The notes beneath the pieces were generated by a model that searched no databases, was not told where the DNA came from, and saw only the letters and a list, made by a program, of their open reading frames with translations. From Parietaria judaica (lineage: Eukaryota > Streptophyta > Magnoliopsida > Rosales > Urticaceae), in NCBI GenBank assembly GCA_954871525.1, contig OX940868.1, forward strand, positions 18,347,056-18,411,055: a DNA stretch of 64,000 bases, written 5' to 3'. A program made the position numbers and the translations under genes. Below are positions 20,784-33,090 of the stretch, in pieces. Numbering within the stretch: the first letter of the stretch is position 1; every line of letters starts with the position of its first letter.

Positions 20784-21873
20784 ACTAAGTTTAGAATCAA
20801 ACTGAAGGATGTAAAATTCATGAAATATGTATATCGTCAGCTTCATGACCAATGGAAGCAAACAAGGTCTAGTTTCAAAAAATATTGGAAAAAAATGGTG
20901 GTCAATCCAACAAAACCGTAGCTAGATCAAAGATTGATCCGCGATGTGCTTCCACACAGGATTGGAATGCCTTTTGTGATTACTGGGAGCTCGATAAAAC
21001 TGAGGTAATTCTTAACATTGTTAGTGTGTTTACTTTTTTTCTCTGTCCTTGAACATGCATCTAGAACTAGTAATATTTACTCTATTACTATTGCTAAATT
21101 ATTTTTGTTGTCATTTTTAGGTATATTCCAAGAAAATGTCCGTGAACCGAAAAAGTGATAATTATATTCAAAGCCGGAGTGGGTCTAGAAATCTCTCGGA
21201 TCATTATTATCGTATGATGGTAAGCTTATATTTATGATCAATTTCAATTGAAATGAAAAAATTGGATACTGACGTGGTTCAAATTTATGTAGCGTGAAAA
21301 TGGCAATGTTGCTCCAAGTCCGCTCCAATTTTATCATAAAATGCATTACAACAACGGTTGGTTGACTTCTGCGGCAGAAAACGAATATGTAAGTGACTTC
21401 GATGCGTGTTGTTTATTGTCATTGCTCATTATTTTTAACTTGAACATTAATTTACATTGGTTCAGGATCGCATCGTCAAGCATCGAGATGCCGCTATAGA
21501 TGCACTGCCAGAGGGTACTGAGCTTACACCTGAGCTAAATCGAGAAATAGAAACAAATTCAGTGCAGAGTATTCGCGGTAGAGAGAAAACAAAAAAATCA
21601 GGTTGGGATACCGGTTTTGGGCCTACTTTGAACAAAAGGGATCAACTTGACGTGGCGACATCCGGAAATGGCGGTCAAGACTCCGATGATATGCAAAAGG
21701 AGTTCGACAGATTGAAAGCGAAGTTACGTCGCTCGGAACATAGAGCGAAGCAATTCGAAGAGTGTTTGCGTGAGTTAAATCCAACTTTTAAGTTTTCGAC
21801 TTCGACTTCGAGTGCGTCTTTGGCGGTGAACGAGGAAAGTAACGGCTCTGAAAGTTCAAGCTCTTCTATCTAG
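20784..21873 (+). pseudogene. CACTA (En/Spm-like) Transposase_24/Ptta-type ORF, one frameshift
   Basis: Exons by phase: 20784-21004, 21121-21219, 21293-21388 and 21466-21873. Exon A carries LKDVKFMKYVYRQLHDQW and DWNAFCDYWEL; B has RNLSDHYYRM; C has APSPLQFYHKMH; D has a charged coiled-coil-like region (EFDRLKAKLRRSEHRAKQFE, about 21694-21753) and a Ser-rich tail, stop at 21871-21873. These match the plant Transposase_24 (Ptta/En/Spm) family, the accessory ORF of CACTA elements. The only break I see in this part is one missing A in the A-run after KYW in exon A. The N-terminal part and the main transposase (Transposase_21) are absent. Confidence 0.78.
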
Positions 21874-22089
21874 CTTTATCTATTATGTTATCTATGTTAG
21901 ATGTGATGTGTGTTCGGTTAAATTTTCAAGTTTTTTGGACAAATTTTTTATGTTTAATGAATGTCTCTATTTTGACAATCCGTTAATTTTTTTGTTCTTT
22001 ACGATAGCAAAGAAAAAAGTCTATAAAATCATCATGTTATTGTTTATAAAAACTGATTGTTTAATAATGATAAATAGGCAATTAGACAA

Positions 22090-22615
22090 TTGAAACTGAT
22101 TTTTTTGTTCTTTCAGTTGCTAAAATGCATATAGAAAATTTCTTAAAACTGATTTTTCAGTTGTCAATACAAAAATCTGTACTTTTGGAAACTGATTTTT
22201 CAGTTTCTGAAGTGCATATCGGAAAGTTCTTAAACCTGATTTTTCAGTTGTTAATTGCAACTTTCCGACGAAAAAATGGCCGGAATTTTTTTAATTTCGG
22301 AAATTGATTTTTCAGTTGCAAATGTGCACATCGGAAAAGTTTTTCGAAACTGATAATTCAGTTGCTGATTATCTTTTTCCGGCGAAAAAATGGCCGGAAA
22401 CTTTTACTTTTGGAGAGTGATTTTTTAGTTTCCCTGAGTTGCCAAAAGCACGAATAGCAACTAAAATATTTCAGTTGTAAAATATAGCATTTGCCACAAG
22501 GTATTACTAACTAAAATTAGGAAGTGATTTGTCAGTGTCAAAAACGTTTTAACAACTGATTATGAATTTAAAACAACTGATTTAACAGTTGATGAAAACG
22601 TTATTTCTACTAGTG
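22090..22615 (+). mobile_element. CACTA element subterminal repeats and right end
   Basis: At least eight copies of a CTGATTTTTCAGTTG-like word lie between 22090 and 22560, typical of the subterminal transposase-binding repeats of CACTA elements. They are followed by a terminal TTTCTACTAGTG ending at 22615, the reverse complement of CACTAGTAGAAA. I could not locate the left end. Confidence 0.82.
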
Positions 22616-23567
22616 CTATCTTCTCCTGTCCACCTCCACTTTCTCACCAATATGATGTCACTTTCTTTGCAAGATCATGTTTCGCCGGTCTAGGATAATG
22701 ACATTTTGACCCATCCACTTTATCTTGCTTGTGAAGCGTCTATGGATCAGGCCACATATAACTACCATTTGAACAACGTTCACATAAAATGCGAGCCCTA
22801 CGATCCATAGTGGAGTACTTATATCTCAAGCCAAGGCAGTTGGAAAGTTGTCCGTCATTCCTCATTTCAGTGATTACACATTGTTAGTATTGACTAATTT
22901 TTTAAGACTTGGTTTATGCTTTTTTTTTGTGACATTATTAGATATATCATGTTTATGTTCTGAGAGCTATACTTTGTTTATATATATTATGTGGTGTAAC
23001 ACATTATGTCATGCTATTATTTTTCGTATTTTTGAACACTATAATTTTTTTTTAGTAAGAATATGTTTAAAACTATTTCTTATGTCTTTTCCGTCGATAA
23101 ATCTTTTTTTTAATATATGAGGATCTTTGGATTTCACTCCTACCCCATGCATGGTTACGCGAACTCAAGACCTCTAATGTATTAAGTGGTTCTTGTTACC
23201 ACTAGACTAAGCAAGAGTCTTTCAATCGATAAATCTATAAACAAGTTTCGATAACAATTAATTTTATATCTTTTTTATCGATAAATCTGTTACCAAACAA
23301 TAAATTCATCGATAGTGGCAACCGATTTATCGGCCAAACAAAAAATTTATCCTTGTTTAATTTAAACAATGATAATTTTTTTTGTTTGGCCGATAAATCG
23401 GTTTGAAATAAATAAATAAATAAATGACTAGAATATTAATATTTGAATTTATTTTGAACTTGATCAAGTTTTCGACATGGTTCAGCTTAGGATCACAAAA
23501 TATAAAAACAAAATATTAGTATTAAAATTATTTATTTTATGTTCCAAATGAAAACTGTTTCGAAGAA
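22616..23567. other. No gene recognised
   Basis: A/T-rich. Includes a hairpin at 23321-23402 and a stretch at about 23128-23218 of common plant repeat type ('CTTGTTACCACTAGACTAAG'). Confidence 0.45.
23321..23402. repeat. Hairpin, about 31-nt arms
   Basis: ACCGATTTATCGGCCAAACA at 23321 is matched by its reverse complement ending at 23402. The loop is A/T-rich, about 20 nt. Possibly a MITE relic. Confidence 0.8.
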
Positions 23568-23915
23568 TACTACAAGAAACTTATCTAATCGAACCGACAC
23601 TTTTTTTAGCGACGACTTAGAAAATTATTTAAATATATAATTCAAGATGTATACACAAATTATAAAATGAAAATAAATAATTTTAGCAAAGACATAGATA
23701 TCTTTTAAAAAAAAATACATCTATATAGTTCAGTAATTATCGCTACATCTTGTGAGGACGTAGTAAGTCGACATATAGCAATGAAAAAAATATCGTCAAT
23801 CTAGGTGACTTGTTTCTACAAGTTTCTGGTGGCAAAAGGTCGCATATATGTAGCGACAACAGCGTTACTCAGTGACACTACTATATATTAAGTATTAACC
23901 TCGTTTCCTGTTGTG
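23568..23915. mobile_element. Small CACTA-like element, 348 bp
   Basis: The left end TACTACAAGAAAC and the right end (reverse complement) CACAACAGGAAAC are similar and of the CACTACAAGAAA type seen in plant CACTA MITEs. The interior has AGCGACGAC and GTAGCGACAACAGCG words. Non-coding. The 3-bp target duplication is not clear. Confidence 0.5.
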
Positions 23916-26183
23916 AAAAACTTCACAATTATTCTTGGATAAATAAGAAAAATGTCAATTTATAATTAAAAGTAAAAAAAAATACTCATTTCTATCAACA
24001 AATTGAAATATAAACTAATATGCCCTTCTAATTTTTGAATAACATTTAACTTGAAACACGTTATCTTAATTCCTTTTTTTTTAAATTATAATAAAAAATA
24101 AATATTTTTCTTAAATGTAGCAAACTAAATAAATTATAATTTTTTCGTTCCTATTTTAACGATTAAACAAATCTTTTTCGAATTACTCCTCCCTATTTTA
24201 ACAATTGAAAACAAATCTTATTTTTGAATTTTTGGTCCCTATTAATCAGTATTATTTTTGAATTTTTCTCCCCTATTAATTACTATTTTAAAAACAAAAT
24301 TTCAAATCAATTCTCTTTAATTTTCCGCCATTTTTATTTACATAACCATTTTTCATCGCTGGAGGTATAGAACACATCCATTGAAAGCCTTTGCTCGAAT
24401 CATTGGTGAGTATATTTACGTATATTTCGTTTCACTTATATTCAATGGTGATTATTATTTCGTTTTAACGTATATTTACATCATCACCATAAGGGATTCA
24501 AAGCCTTCCATTGAAATACTTTGTTCAATCCATTGAAGGTGTTAAATTGAATCGTGTCGCCAGCCGATTTATTCCATATTCGTACGACAAAGCGTTGGAT
24601 ATTATATATGGTCTCTATTGTTGGTGAGTATATTTACGTATGGAATCATCTTCATTGTTGCCTCACCTTGTTTTTCTTTCCTATATTTACATTATTTTTT
24701 GCTTCAATTTCTATTCCACATGGTGATATATATATACCAATACTAGATGCGGGAATTATTTGTGATAATCGTAACATATTATAGTAATTGTATGTACATA
24801 CTAATTTGGTAGACTCTAATATATTCTCAAAAGTGTAATCATGTTTTAAATTGGTATATGATGTTACAAAAATGCATGTAATACGAATTATCATATAATT
24901 GTAATTGTAGATACGAATTTTTATTAGTAAATCACATATATACGAAACTTGGTTTCGTATTGATATTTTATGTAAATCTGTTTACGATACTTTGATATTT
25001 ACCATTACATAATAGAACTGACATGCTAGCAATCAATAGATCTTGAAACCCTCCATAGATCTTGGACGACTAGCAATCGGTTTCTTGATTATTTCGAGCA
25101 TATAAATTCTCAAATACGTAATGGTTTTCATACCGCTGTGTCTATATTAATCCGCGACAAGAAACTGCAAAAAGACGAGATATAAGAACAATTTGTAAGT
25201 ATTATTACAAAAAACTTTGTAGTTATAATTACAAAATATAATCGAATAACCTTAAATCTGTAATTATCAACAATTTTATCTTAATATCAACACCTTCTTT
25301 CTGTTTTGGCAGCTCCTTGTGCGTAGGTGGTTTCGGCTGCTCCTCGAACGTAACTGGTTTTGTCCGAGTGCAAGTTGATGAACGTTTTTCAACAAATCCT
25401 ACTAATTTTATGAATATCAAGTTGAATAAAGAGCAACACAACCAAATCAAAACAACGATGCCCTTCCTAATTATATTTTAATTGGGGTTTAATTTGAAAT
25501 TTCTTTCAACACAACAAAGCAATCATAAAATACGTGATATATAAAATACTCGTTACCTTTCAAAGATGACGATTTTGAGTGCACGTTAGAACTTGTCGAC
25601 GCTTTCGAAGGATTAATTGATTTGATTTCCTAACATCATAGGAAATAATGAGCACAAATTAATATAGAATCAACAAACAAATATTGTATATGTTCATACG
25701 ATTTGAAACTGTAAATTAAATTACAAAATTTTGACGAATAAAACTATAAAACCATTTACAAAAATCATGTAAAACCATTTATAAACAAACCATTTACCAC
25801 TCCAAAATTGTGTAAAACCATTTACAAAAAATATTACCAGTCCAAAATCGTGTAAAACCATTTACAAAAATAAAAAATCTTAGGGCGCGTGTTTGATCTG
25901 GCGACTAAGAAATGGCGAACAAAAGGAGAATGGCGGACCGAAGCTTCACGGCCAAGAGACGGCGATCAAACGATGGCCAATGAGCTTTTAACAAGAAACA
26001 AATTAACTGGGTGAAATCCATACGCAGTGAAATTAATCGAACGTAAACAAATAAGTTCGGACTTACTGAGATGGATTTTCACGAACGAGCAAGCTTTTAG
26101 ACGAACAAGCTTCTGGGCAAACAAGCTTTTGGGCGACAGAGGAAGGATGTGCGACGGAGGGCCACGGATGGAAGGATAGATTA
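23916..26183. other. Repeat-derived A/T-rich DNA without a supported gene
   Basis: Parts near 24210-24310 and 25620-25730 resemble 51780-51960 (for example AATAATGAGCACAAATTAATATAGAATC). 'GTAAAACCATTTACAAAAA' recurs at 25768-25870. Short frames such as 25450-25229 (minus) have no recognisable domain. Probably an old transposon family present twice in the window. Confidence 0.45.
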
Positions 26184-26461
26184 ACCGTGAAATTTGTTGA
26201 TCCTTTTGTTAATAATGTTAACTTGTGCTGATGTGGCATCATGTTATTGCCAAATGGATAGCCAACTAGACATGAGGTGCCAAGTGTACCATTAACATAA
26301 CTTAATAGGGTAAATTGTGGTATATACCGCAGTTAATTAGGTTATGTTAATTAATGTTAAACTTCTCATCTCCTGCCTAATTGACTTTCCATTTGAGAAT
26401 AATATGATGTCACATAAGCACAGTTAACGTCCTTACCAGAAGGACCAATAAATTTCACGGT
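26184..26461. mobile_element. Foldback element, about 118-bp imperfect arms
   Basis: ACCGTGAAATTTGTTG at 26184 is mirrored by the reverse complement of the right arm, ACCGTGAAATTTATTGGTCC. Further arm matches include TTAACTTGTGCT/TTAACTGTGCTT and GACATCAT-TTATT. No target duplication was found at these ends, so the true termini may lie outside. Confidence 0.65.
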
Positions 26462-27130
26462 CAACGCGCATTTTTGCTAACACTTTTAAAGATTGGAGAC
26501 CAAAAACCCATGTTGACCAAATGTTGTGTATTATTGTCGCAATTAACCATAAACAAAAAAGTAATGCTATAGAAAGAGGGAGAATTTAAGCTCTTCATTA
26601 TATTGGAAGTGAAGTAATAAAAAATAGGAAAAATGACGACACAAGTATTTAAAGTCTTTAAAAATTTAACTATAAATTTTGTTATTTTTGAATAATTATG
26701 TCGCTATTTTAAAAAAAAAATGGAGATAAATGATGCCTACGTACTGCTACTGCATGTAGGAGAAACAAAATGACAAAACCCTAAGTTACAACCTAAATAA
26801 TAGGTCAAGATTGTGGGTTTATTATTGATGAATAATATTGACTAATTCTAGCTAATATCAAAGCCACGTGTCTCTTGGTTTAGCAAGTCGTAGCTTTTTG
26901 TTTTTGGAAATTAATAGTCCTACTAAATTCGTGACAGCGACAACCTTCCAATAGAATAATTAATTATTTAAAAAGAGAAACCGATAATCAATAGAAGGAA
27001 TTGATGAAGGCCGGCGTGAGACTTCGTTACTTGGAATACATAATTTTAGACAGCTTTGTGTGATATATACGCATAGATTTGGTATTACTTGTCTACACGT
27101 TCATATATTTAATATAATTGCTTGGAAACT
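26462..27130. other. No gene recognised
   Basis: A/T-rich intergenic DNA with no supported feature. Confidence 0.5.
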
Positions 27131-27668
27131 GGGTGAAGCATGGTTCAACTTACCGATTTTACCGATAAACCGATTACCGTTTTCGACGGATTAATCGATA
27201 GCTTACCGATTAACCGACGGAAAACCTATAACACTGTAGCTTACCGATTATCGATACTTTTCGATGATTATCGACGGATTATCGATACTTTTCGAATACT
27301 TTTTGACAGAAAACTTATAAAATATTTTGATAATATCATACCACAAAACATATGTTAAATTATTAAGTGTATAATTATAATATTAATATTAGTTGAAGTG
27401 TATAATATTAAATGAATATACATATTAAGTGTATATGTATGTTAGGTGAAGTTAATATGTATGTTAAGTGTATAATATTAGTTGAAGTGTGTAATATTAA
27501 GTGAAAGTGTATGTGTATGTTAAGTTGTGTAATATAAGTTGAATAACAAAAAGTCCCACATTGATAGATGACAAGAGTTTGGTGATGTTTATATACCAAA
27601 TATTAGGGACAAGGGCTTGGGCCCTTTGGGTCATAGGATTTTGTGGATGGGGGAGGACTCACACAAAT

Positions 27669-28503
27669 TAGGGCTGAAACCAGAACCGGGAACCGGGAAT
27701 TTGAGTATTTTTTGTCCCTGTCCCGGAAAAACTGGTACACAGTTTTCTGTCCCGGTTTTGGTTTTGGTTCTGAAAAGTCCTTGTTTTTTTATTTAAATCA
27801 GAACCGGGACCAGGACCGGGACACCGATTAAAATCCCAATTTTTTTAGGACCAAAATTCGGGACAAAAACCGGGACAAATCCGGGACAAAATCCAAGATA
27901 GAAACATGAAAATTAACAAATCCGAGTAAATCCAAAATGTAAAATACCAAAGCCGAATAAATCCAAAACGTAAAATACCAAATCCGAGTACAAAAGCAAA
28001 ATACAAAAACAAATGCAAGATCTGAGTTCACGTCGTGATCTTCACAATACTAAATTCAAATCTCAGTGCAAAAAACCGAGTCTAAAATGCTAAATAGTAA
28101 ATACCTAGTACAAACAAATTATTTTTTATAACAAAACGACATATAAGAAATGACGTGTTAAATAAAATACCGTGTAATGGCTGAAAAATAAATGACATGT
28201 TAAAATAATGGGCTGAAAAAATAAAATAATAGATTTAGAACATAATAGTAAACGACTTAAAAGAAATGACATGCTAAAAAACGACAAATTTATAACAAAA
28301 CGACATAAAACCGGAACCGGGACAAGAAAACCGGGAATTTCATATTTTAAATTGGTTTTGGTTTTGGTTTTTCAAACCGGAACCGGGACTTCCCTTTTTA
28401 GGTTATACTAAAAAGAAAAAACTAATTTTTTGCCAAAAACGGTTCGGTACCGGGACCAGAACCGGGACAAAACCGGGAACCGAGTAAAAAATTTTCACCC
28501 CTA
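27669..28503. mobile_element. Ac-like hAT MITE, 835 bp, nested
   Basis: Perfect 8-bp duplication ACACAAAT (27661-27668 and 28504-28511). The left end is TAGGGCTGAAACC and the right end (reverse complement) TAGGGGTGAAAATT. Both subterminal regions are rich in ACCGGGAC words. It is a sibling of the element at 16577-17221 in opposite orientation. No ORF. Confidence 0.92.
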
Positions 28504-28551
28504 ACACAAATGTTACACCACCACACGCGCGCGCCGCCGTCCGGACGGACG

Positions 28552-28586
28552 TGGCGGGGCGGGGCGGGGTGAGGTGAGGTGAGGTG
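28552..28586 (+). repeat. G-rich run (possible G-quadruplex)
   Basis: GGCGGGGCGGGGCGGGGTG is followed by three GAGGT units in otherwise A/T-rich DNA, within the outer hAT element right after the nested MITE. Confidence 0.7.
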
Positions 28587-28740
28587 CAAATATAATTATT
28601 TTTGCCGAATTTTTTTTTACCGAAAAGTACCTTTTTTTTACACTGATTTTACCGGCAACTTACCGGTAACTATCGAAAAGCCGAAAAATCGACGATTATC
28701 GTCAAAAATTCCAACCTTGGGGTGAAGTACTATAATTGAA

Positions 28741-28742
<2 letters not shown>

Positions 28743-28784
<42 letters not shown>
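28743..28784. repeat. (AT)n microsatellite
   Basis: About 21 uninterrupted AT units. Confidence 0.95.
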
Positions 28785-28789
<5 letters not shown>

Positions 28790-28920
28790 TATAAATAGAA
28801 GGTGTGATGCCGAAAAAATGGATGAAACACTGTAGCGGCTCAAAGCTGGATATTGCGCTAGGCCAATAACCGTTTATTGACTTTCCTGGGCTAGATGCTT
28901 GACTCACTGTTCTTGAGGGG

Positions 28921-29543
28921 TCTGGCGGATCGGACCCTCCGCTTATCGTTGGCCCGGAATCGGGTCCTCCGACCGGTTACCACAAAGTAGTAAGACTCAG
29001 GATATAGGTCGGCGACCGCAGAGAACCGGAACCTCCGTAGGGCAGGTCGACGATCGTGGCTGGAGCAGTCAATGACTGGGAGAGGCGGGTGATGATGATG
29101 TGATGGCGTACCTCGTTGAGTGTGGTGACGCTGCCTACGTACCCACTTGCAGCCAAATGGGACCAGGTCATCTCGTAGTTTAAAGCAGGCAATGATAGAG
29201 TCGTTCCTAGCTGGCCTGGACGAGCCTGGAGTTAATGGTGGTGAAGATGTGGATTCCTCCGGAGCCTTCTCTATAGGAGCTGGCGATTCCCCCGGCGCTT
29301 TCACTCTAGCTGGTAGGAGTAGGACGGCGCTTGGACCTTTCTCTTGGGAGTTGAAGATTCGTCCGGTAGACCGGGGATTCCTCCACCGCTTCCGCTCTAG
29401 CTAGCTCCTCTGGCAGATCGGACCTTCCGCTTACCGTCGGAACGGAGCCGGGTCCTCCGACCCGTTACCGCAAAGTCCTAGGACTCGGGATATAGGTCGG
29501 CGACCACTGAGAACCGGAGCCTCCGTAGGGCAGGTCGGCGATC
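28921..29543. repeat. Two 135-bp direct repeats
   Basis: 28921-29055 and 29409-29543 share TCTGGC-GATCGGACC-TCCGCTTA at their starts and a common GGATATAGGTCGGCGACC core. They are separated by about 350 bp. Confidence 0.85.
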
Positions 29544-29745
29544 AGGCGTTTCCGCTCTTGCTGACGCCTCCGTTCCAACCTTAGTCGGGTATATCTGTCG
29601 GAATATATATATAGAAGAGGAAAACGGTGTTTATCGCTATATAGAGTGTTTGAATAGGAGTTACATTTGAATGAAATCAAGCTCCTATTTATAGGAGGGG
29701 CCAGAGGCCTCGGGATAAATAAAAATAACTTCTTTAGTCCCTCCC

Positions 29746-29855
29746 GCGCCGTGACGGGGCGCGTAGCGTGTGTTCGCGCCGTGACGGGGCGCGTTCGCGC
29801 CCTGACTGGGCGCGTAGTGTGTATTCGCGCCCTGACAAGGCGCGTCGAAGCTGTT
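29746..29855. repeat. GCGCC...GGCGCGT minisatellite
   Basis: About four tandem units of roughly 21-30 bp, each built around GCGCCGTGACGGGGCGCGT or GCGCCCTGACTGGGCGCGT. Strongly G/C-rich and internally palindromic. Confidence 0.8.
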
Positions 29856-30038
29856 TAGGGCGCGTTAGGGCGATCTGGACTCCGCCATGGCGCGCGGACG
29901 GCGCGTTTTGTTTCTCAAACTTTATTCTTTTAACGAAAATTATTTTCCCGCTTTTTGGGCGTTTCGTTTTTGAGATATGGGCCTCCGAGGGGCGTTTTTG
30001 GGGCGAAATTGATTTTATTAAACACCCATAATAGAAGG

Positions 30039-30720
30039 CATTCTCCGGATAATTCAAACCGAAGCAAATTGGATGTCCGACTCGGCAGTCTATGAGCCTA
30101 AAGTCCACAAAAATATATTGTTAGTTTCCCTTTTTTTTCCATTTTCAATTTTGATCACATCTTACATTTGTAAATGTTGCCATTTTCCAGAAATGAGCCG
30201 AATGAAAACAAAGTTTCACGTTCGGTTTTGAATCAGATACGTAATTTCATAAAGACATTCACTATGAATGCTACATGAAGAATATAAGCCATATGAAGGG
30301 ACGGGAATACCTAGAATGTAGAAAATCATAACATGAGTGATTTTGGCAAATTTTGATTGATCTACTCGTGTGGTACTCCATTATATCATATATAATTATT
30401 CGAGCCATAAAATTTCTTAATTCTGACACTAGGTACTTATTAGATTTAATAGAATTATTTTGTTGTATTCAGACTAATATCAACCCAACACCCATTTCGT
30501 TAGAAATATGTGACCTTTTAAACATCGAACAAAACTACTTGTTATAAATAATATCTTGTTGCATCGAAATATATAATTGCCAACTAATCTGACTAACATT
30601 GAAAAGTGAGATTATTTAGGAATACACACTAAGATTACACATTGAATTCTTGTTAGTAAATCCATAATAAAAAAAGGTTTGATATTTCATAAAATAATAT
30701 TATACCTTGAGTTAAGAAGG

Positions 30721-30760
<40 letters not shown>

Positions 30761-31080
30761 ACTGATATATAACAATGGAAGAATGCAAAATATAGTAGCC
30801 CATAATCGCACGAAGTCATGAATCGCTAAAGCTGATTAAAAAAGAAAGTAATGATCGAAAATAACTAAGCAATAACGAAAAATAATGAATCGCTAAAGCT
30901 GATTAAAAAAGAAAGTAATGATCGAAAATGACTAAGCAATAACGAAAAATAAGCCTCCAAATCGTACGATGATCCCGACTAATTCTATCCTTGATGGCCC
31001 CTCACTTTCATGAAGGAAAGTCCGAGGATGTGAGATCGATTAATGTTTGGTGTTAATTAACGATAAAAAATCAACGACAG
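30039..31080. other. No gene; microsatellite and tandem duplication
   Basis: Contains a (TA)n run at about 30720-30757 and a perfect-looking 66-bp tandem duplication (30818-30883 and 30884-30949) starting ATGAATCGCTAAAGCTG. No supported coding sequence. Confidence 0.6.
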
Positions 31081-31300
31081 TATAGTAAAACCTAAATAAA
31101 TTAATACTTGATCAATTAATAAGTTCGATTATATAATAATTGTGTCTGGTCCCGACTCCTAACTAGCTAAATTTATAATTCGCTATATTTATAAGATAAT
31201 AATTTTTTAGAAGTATATAGGTCCAAATTGATATATATATATATATATATTAATAATTCAATATAAAAATAACAATAATACACATGCAATCATGAAATTG
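31081..31300. mobile_element. Emigrant/pogo-like fragment
   Basis: TATAGTAAAACCTAAATAAA, continuing TTAATA, is close to the classical Emigrant terminus. The interior aligns with 8640-8830 (ACTAGCTA, ATTTATAAGATA-TAA-TTTTTAGAAGTAT). Truncated on the right. Confidence 0.65.
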
Positions 31301-33090
31301 TTGGACATATTTAATAAGCCCTCTATTTAGATTCTAATCTCATTGCATAAGATTACGACTGTCTTTCCTTTAAAGAATAGATCTTATTAATGTTAATCTT
31401 ATATAGTTATATCCTAGATATTATAAAATTAAATGTTTCGTCCCTAGTTCTTTACGTTTTGCAATTGTCTTTGTCATCACACAAAGTCTATGTGAGAAGG
31501 TTTGATAAACACAAAGTTTAGAACTTAAAAAATGTAGGTCTATGGTCTAGATTAGAAAGTGAGAGCTTTTAATGGAGAACCACTGTTAATGAACTCAACA
31601 CAATAGTTGACAGTCTATTATCGGATCATGGTGCTAGTTCAATATTGTGCAAGACATTAGGTATGGAGTGTCCCATACTGGACGAACTAGGCTTGAATAT
31701 GGAATCATCATGTAATAAGATTGTCACTGATGATAGTAAGATTAAGTCTAGATGATTAGATGGAATCGGTTGATGTCCTGAAGTATTATGGACTTGTACA
31801 CTTCAACTTACATGATATTTGATTTGATTGGTAAAGTTTACAATCGTACTCCCAATACTTTCATTTTGGGATCAGGCGGTTGACCGAAACAATTTGCATG
31901 CTAAAGATATAGATAATGACTTTATGATATCTTCATTATGATTTATAAGAAGAAAATAAGTACTCAAGGCTAACTCAACAACTTTATAACTCGCTGAGGG
32001 AGTAGTTTGTTACAATCATAGATTGAAGAGAGTGTCGTCAAAAGGGTAGTATGGTAACATACCCTTTTGATGAGAATCATAATAATAAGAAAACCTAGAT
32101 TCTAACAAGCTGATTGTACTCTTATAATTAGGATATAATAATATTACTGCTTAAGAGTTAAGCTTCGAGCTATAGTGGAGTGCTATATATCGAAGTTGGT
32201 GATTAATCTTCATTTTAACCGTATAGCTTAAGTAGTATGTCCATTAGTCCCCTTTGTAGCTCTATAAGAATGAGGCTGCATTTAATATTCATATTGAATA
32301 TAGAGTAGATCCAATTAGACTAGATTCGTAAATTTAGTCACGAAATGTCTATTCACCTAAAATTGGCAAAAGCACCAAAGTTTTTGGTACTGCCCGGGAA
32401 GTTGAAAATTGATAATTGATTTTGATTCCTGAATGACCTTAGGGTTGTGGGAAATCAAATTCTGATGAATTTATCTTTTTGAATCGTGACATTCTGATGT
32501 ACGATTTTTCGGGTTGAGATAGTCATTGTTTATTCTGCGAATTTAATATTAACTTAAATATTGGATTTAATTCCTAGAATACTTAAATGATAATATAATT
32601 TTAATTATTGGGTTTAATTATTAATATTTTTTATTGATAATTAATTATAATTAAACAGATTTATATTATTTACTTTTTAACTAAATTCGAATGAATTAAT
32701 TTTGAATTAACTATTATATATATTTTTTATATATTTCAAAATATATGGAGATATATTAGAAGGTTTAAGTCCGGAAGTTTTTTTTTTATCTAAATCTAAG
32801 ATTAAAAATCTTTATTGAAGAAGATTTAAAAAGATTTGATATTATTCATTATCTTATTTACATTTATTATTAAGCTGGAATAACATCACATGACCTACAT
32901 GTTGGGAAAAATATTAATGTCCCCTCCGTCATATCTCGGGATGGGCCCTCGATCCATCGGGGTAACCTTTAAAAATTTGTTTTACACGGAAAGGCCCATT
33001 TTACACTTTCCGATGTTACTTCCTTTGCTAGAATCGAGCACCAAGATACCGGAGATTCGATCGGTTAACTAATTATTTATTTATTCAAAC
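31301..33090 (+). mobile_element. Retrotransposon-derived non-coding DNA
   Basis: Begins GTTGGACATATTTAATAAGCC-like, and its wording parallels the reverse complement of 33091-35580 (for example TAGTTCTTTA-GT, TGCAATTGT, TCACAC). There is no open gag-pol frame. It is probably an LTR or LARD-type (large retrotransposon derivative) remnant in plus orientation. Confidence 0.4.

Larger units (their letters stand above)
27139..28719. mobile_element. hAT element with nested MITE
   Basis: Flanked by a perfect 8-bp duplication GGGTGAAG (27131-27138 and 28720-28727). Ends are CATGGTTCAA and, reverse complemented, CAAGGTTGGAA. Subterminal regions are full of ACCGATTA/TCGATACTTTTCG-type motifs. It has no transposase. 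About 740 bp is its own sequence; the rest is the inserted element at 27669-28503. Confidence 0.85.
28803..30030 (-). mobile_element. LTR-like block, minus orientation
   Basis: On the minus strand a TATA box CCTATAAATAGGAGC lies at 29683-29697, followed by C/G-rich leader-like DNA. Two 135-bp direct repeats (28921-29055 and 29409-29543) lie inside. The octamer ATAGAAGG flanks the block on both sides (28795-28802 and 30031-30038). No gag-pol ORF is present. It may be a solo LTR or a non-autonomous element; 8 bp is long for an LTR target duplication, so the limits are tentative. Confidence 0.45.

Noticed and set aside
28741..31260. Dinucleotide runs as possible CRISPR or satellite arrays
   Set aside because: Simple AT/TA microsatellites with no spacer structure; CRISPR is not expected in plant nuclear DNA and no array is present.
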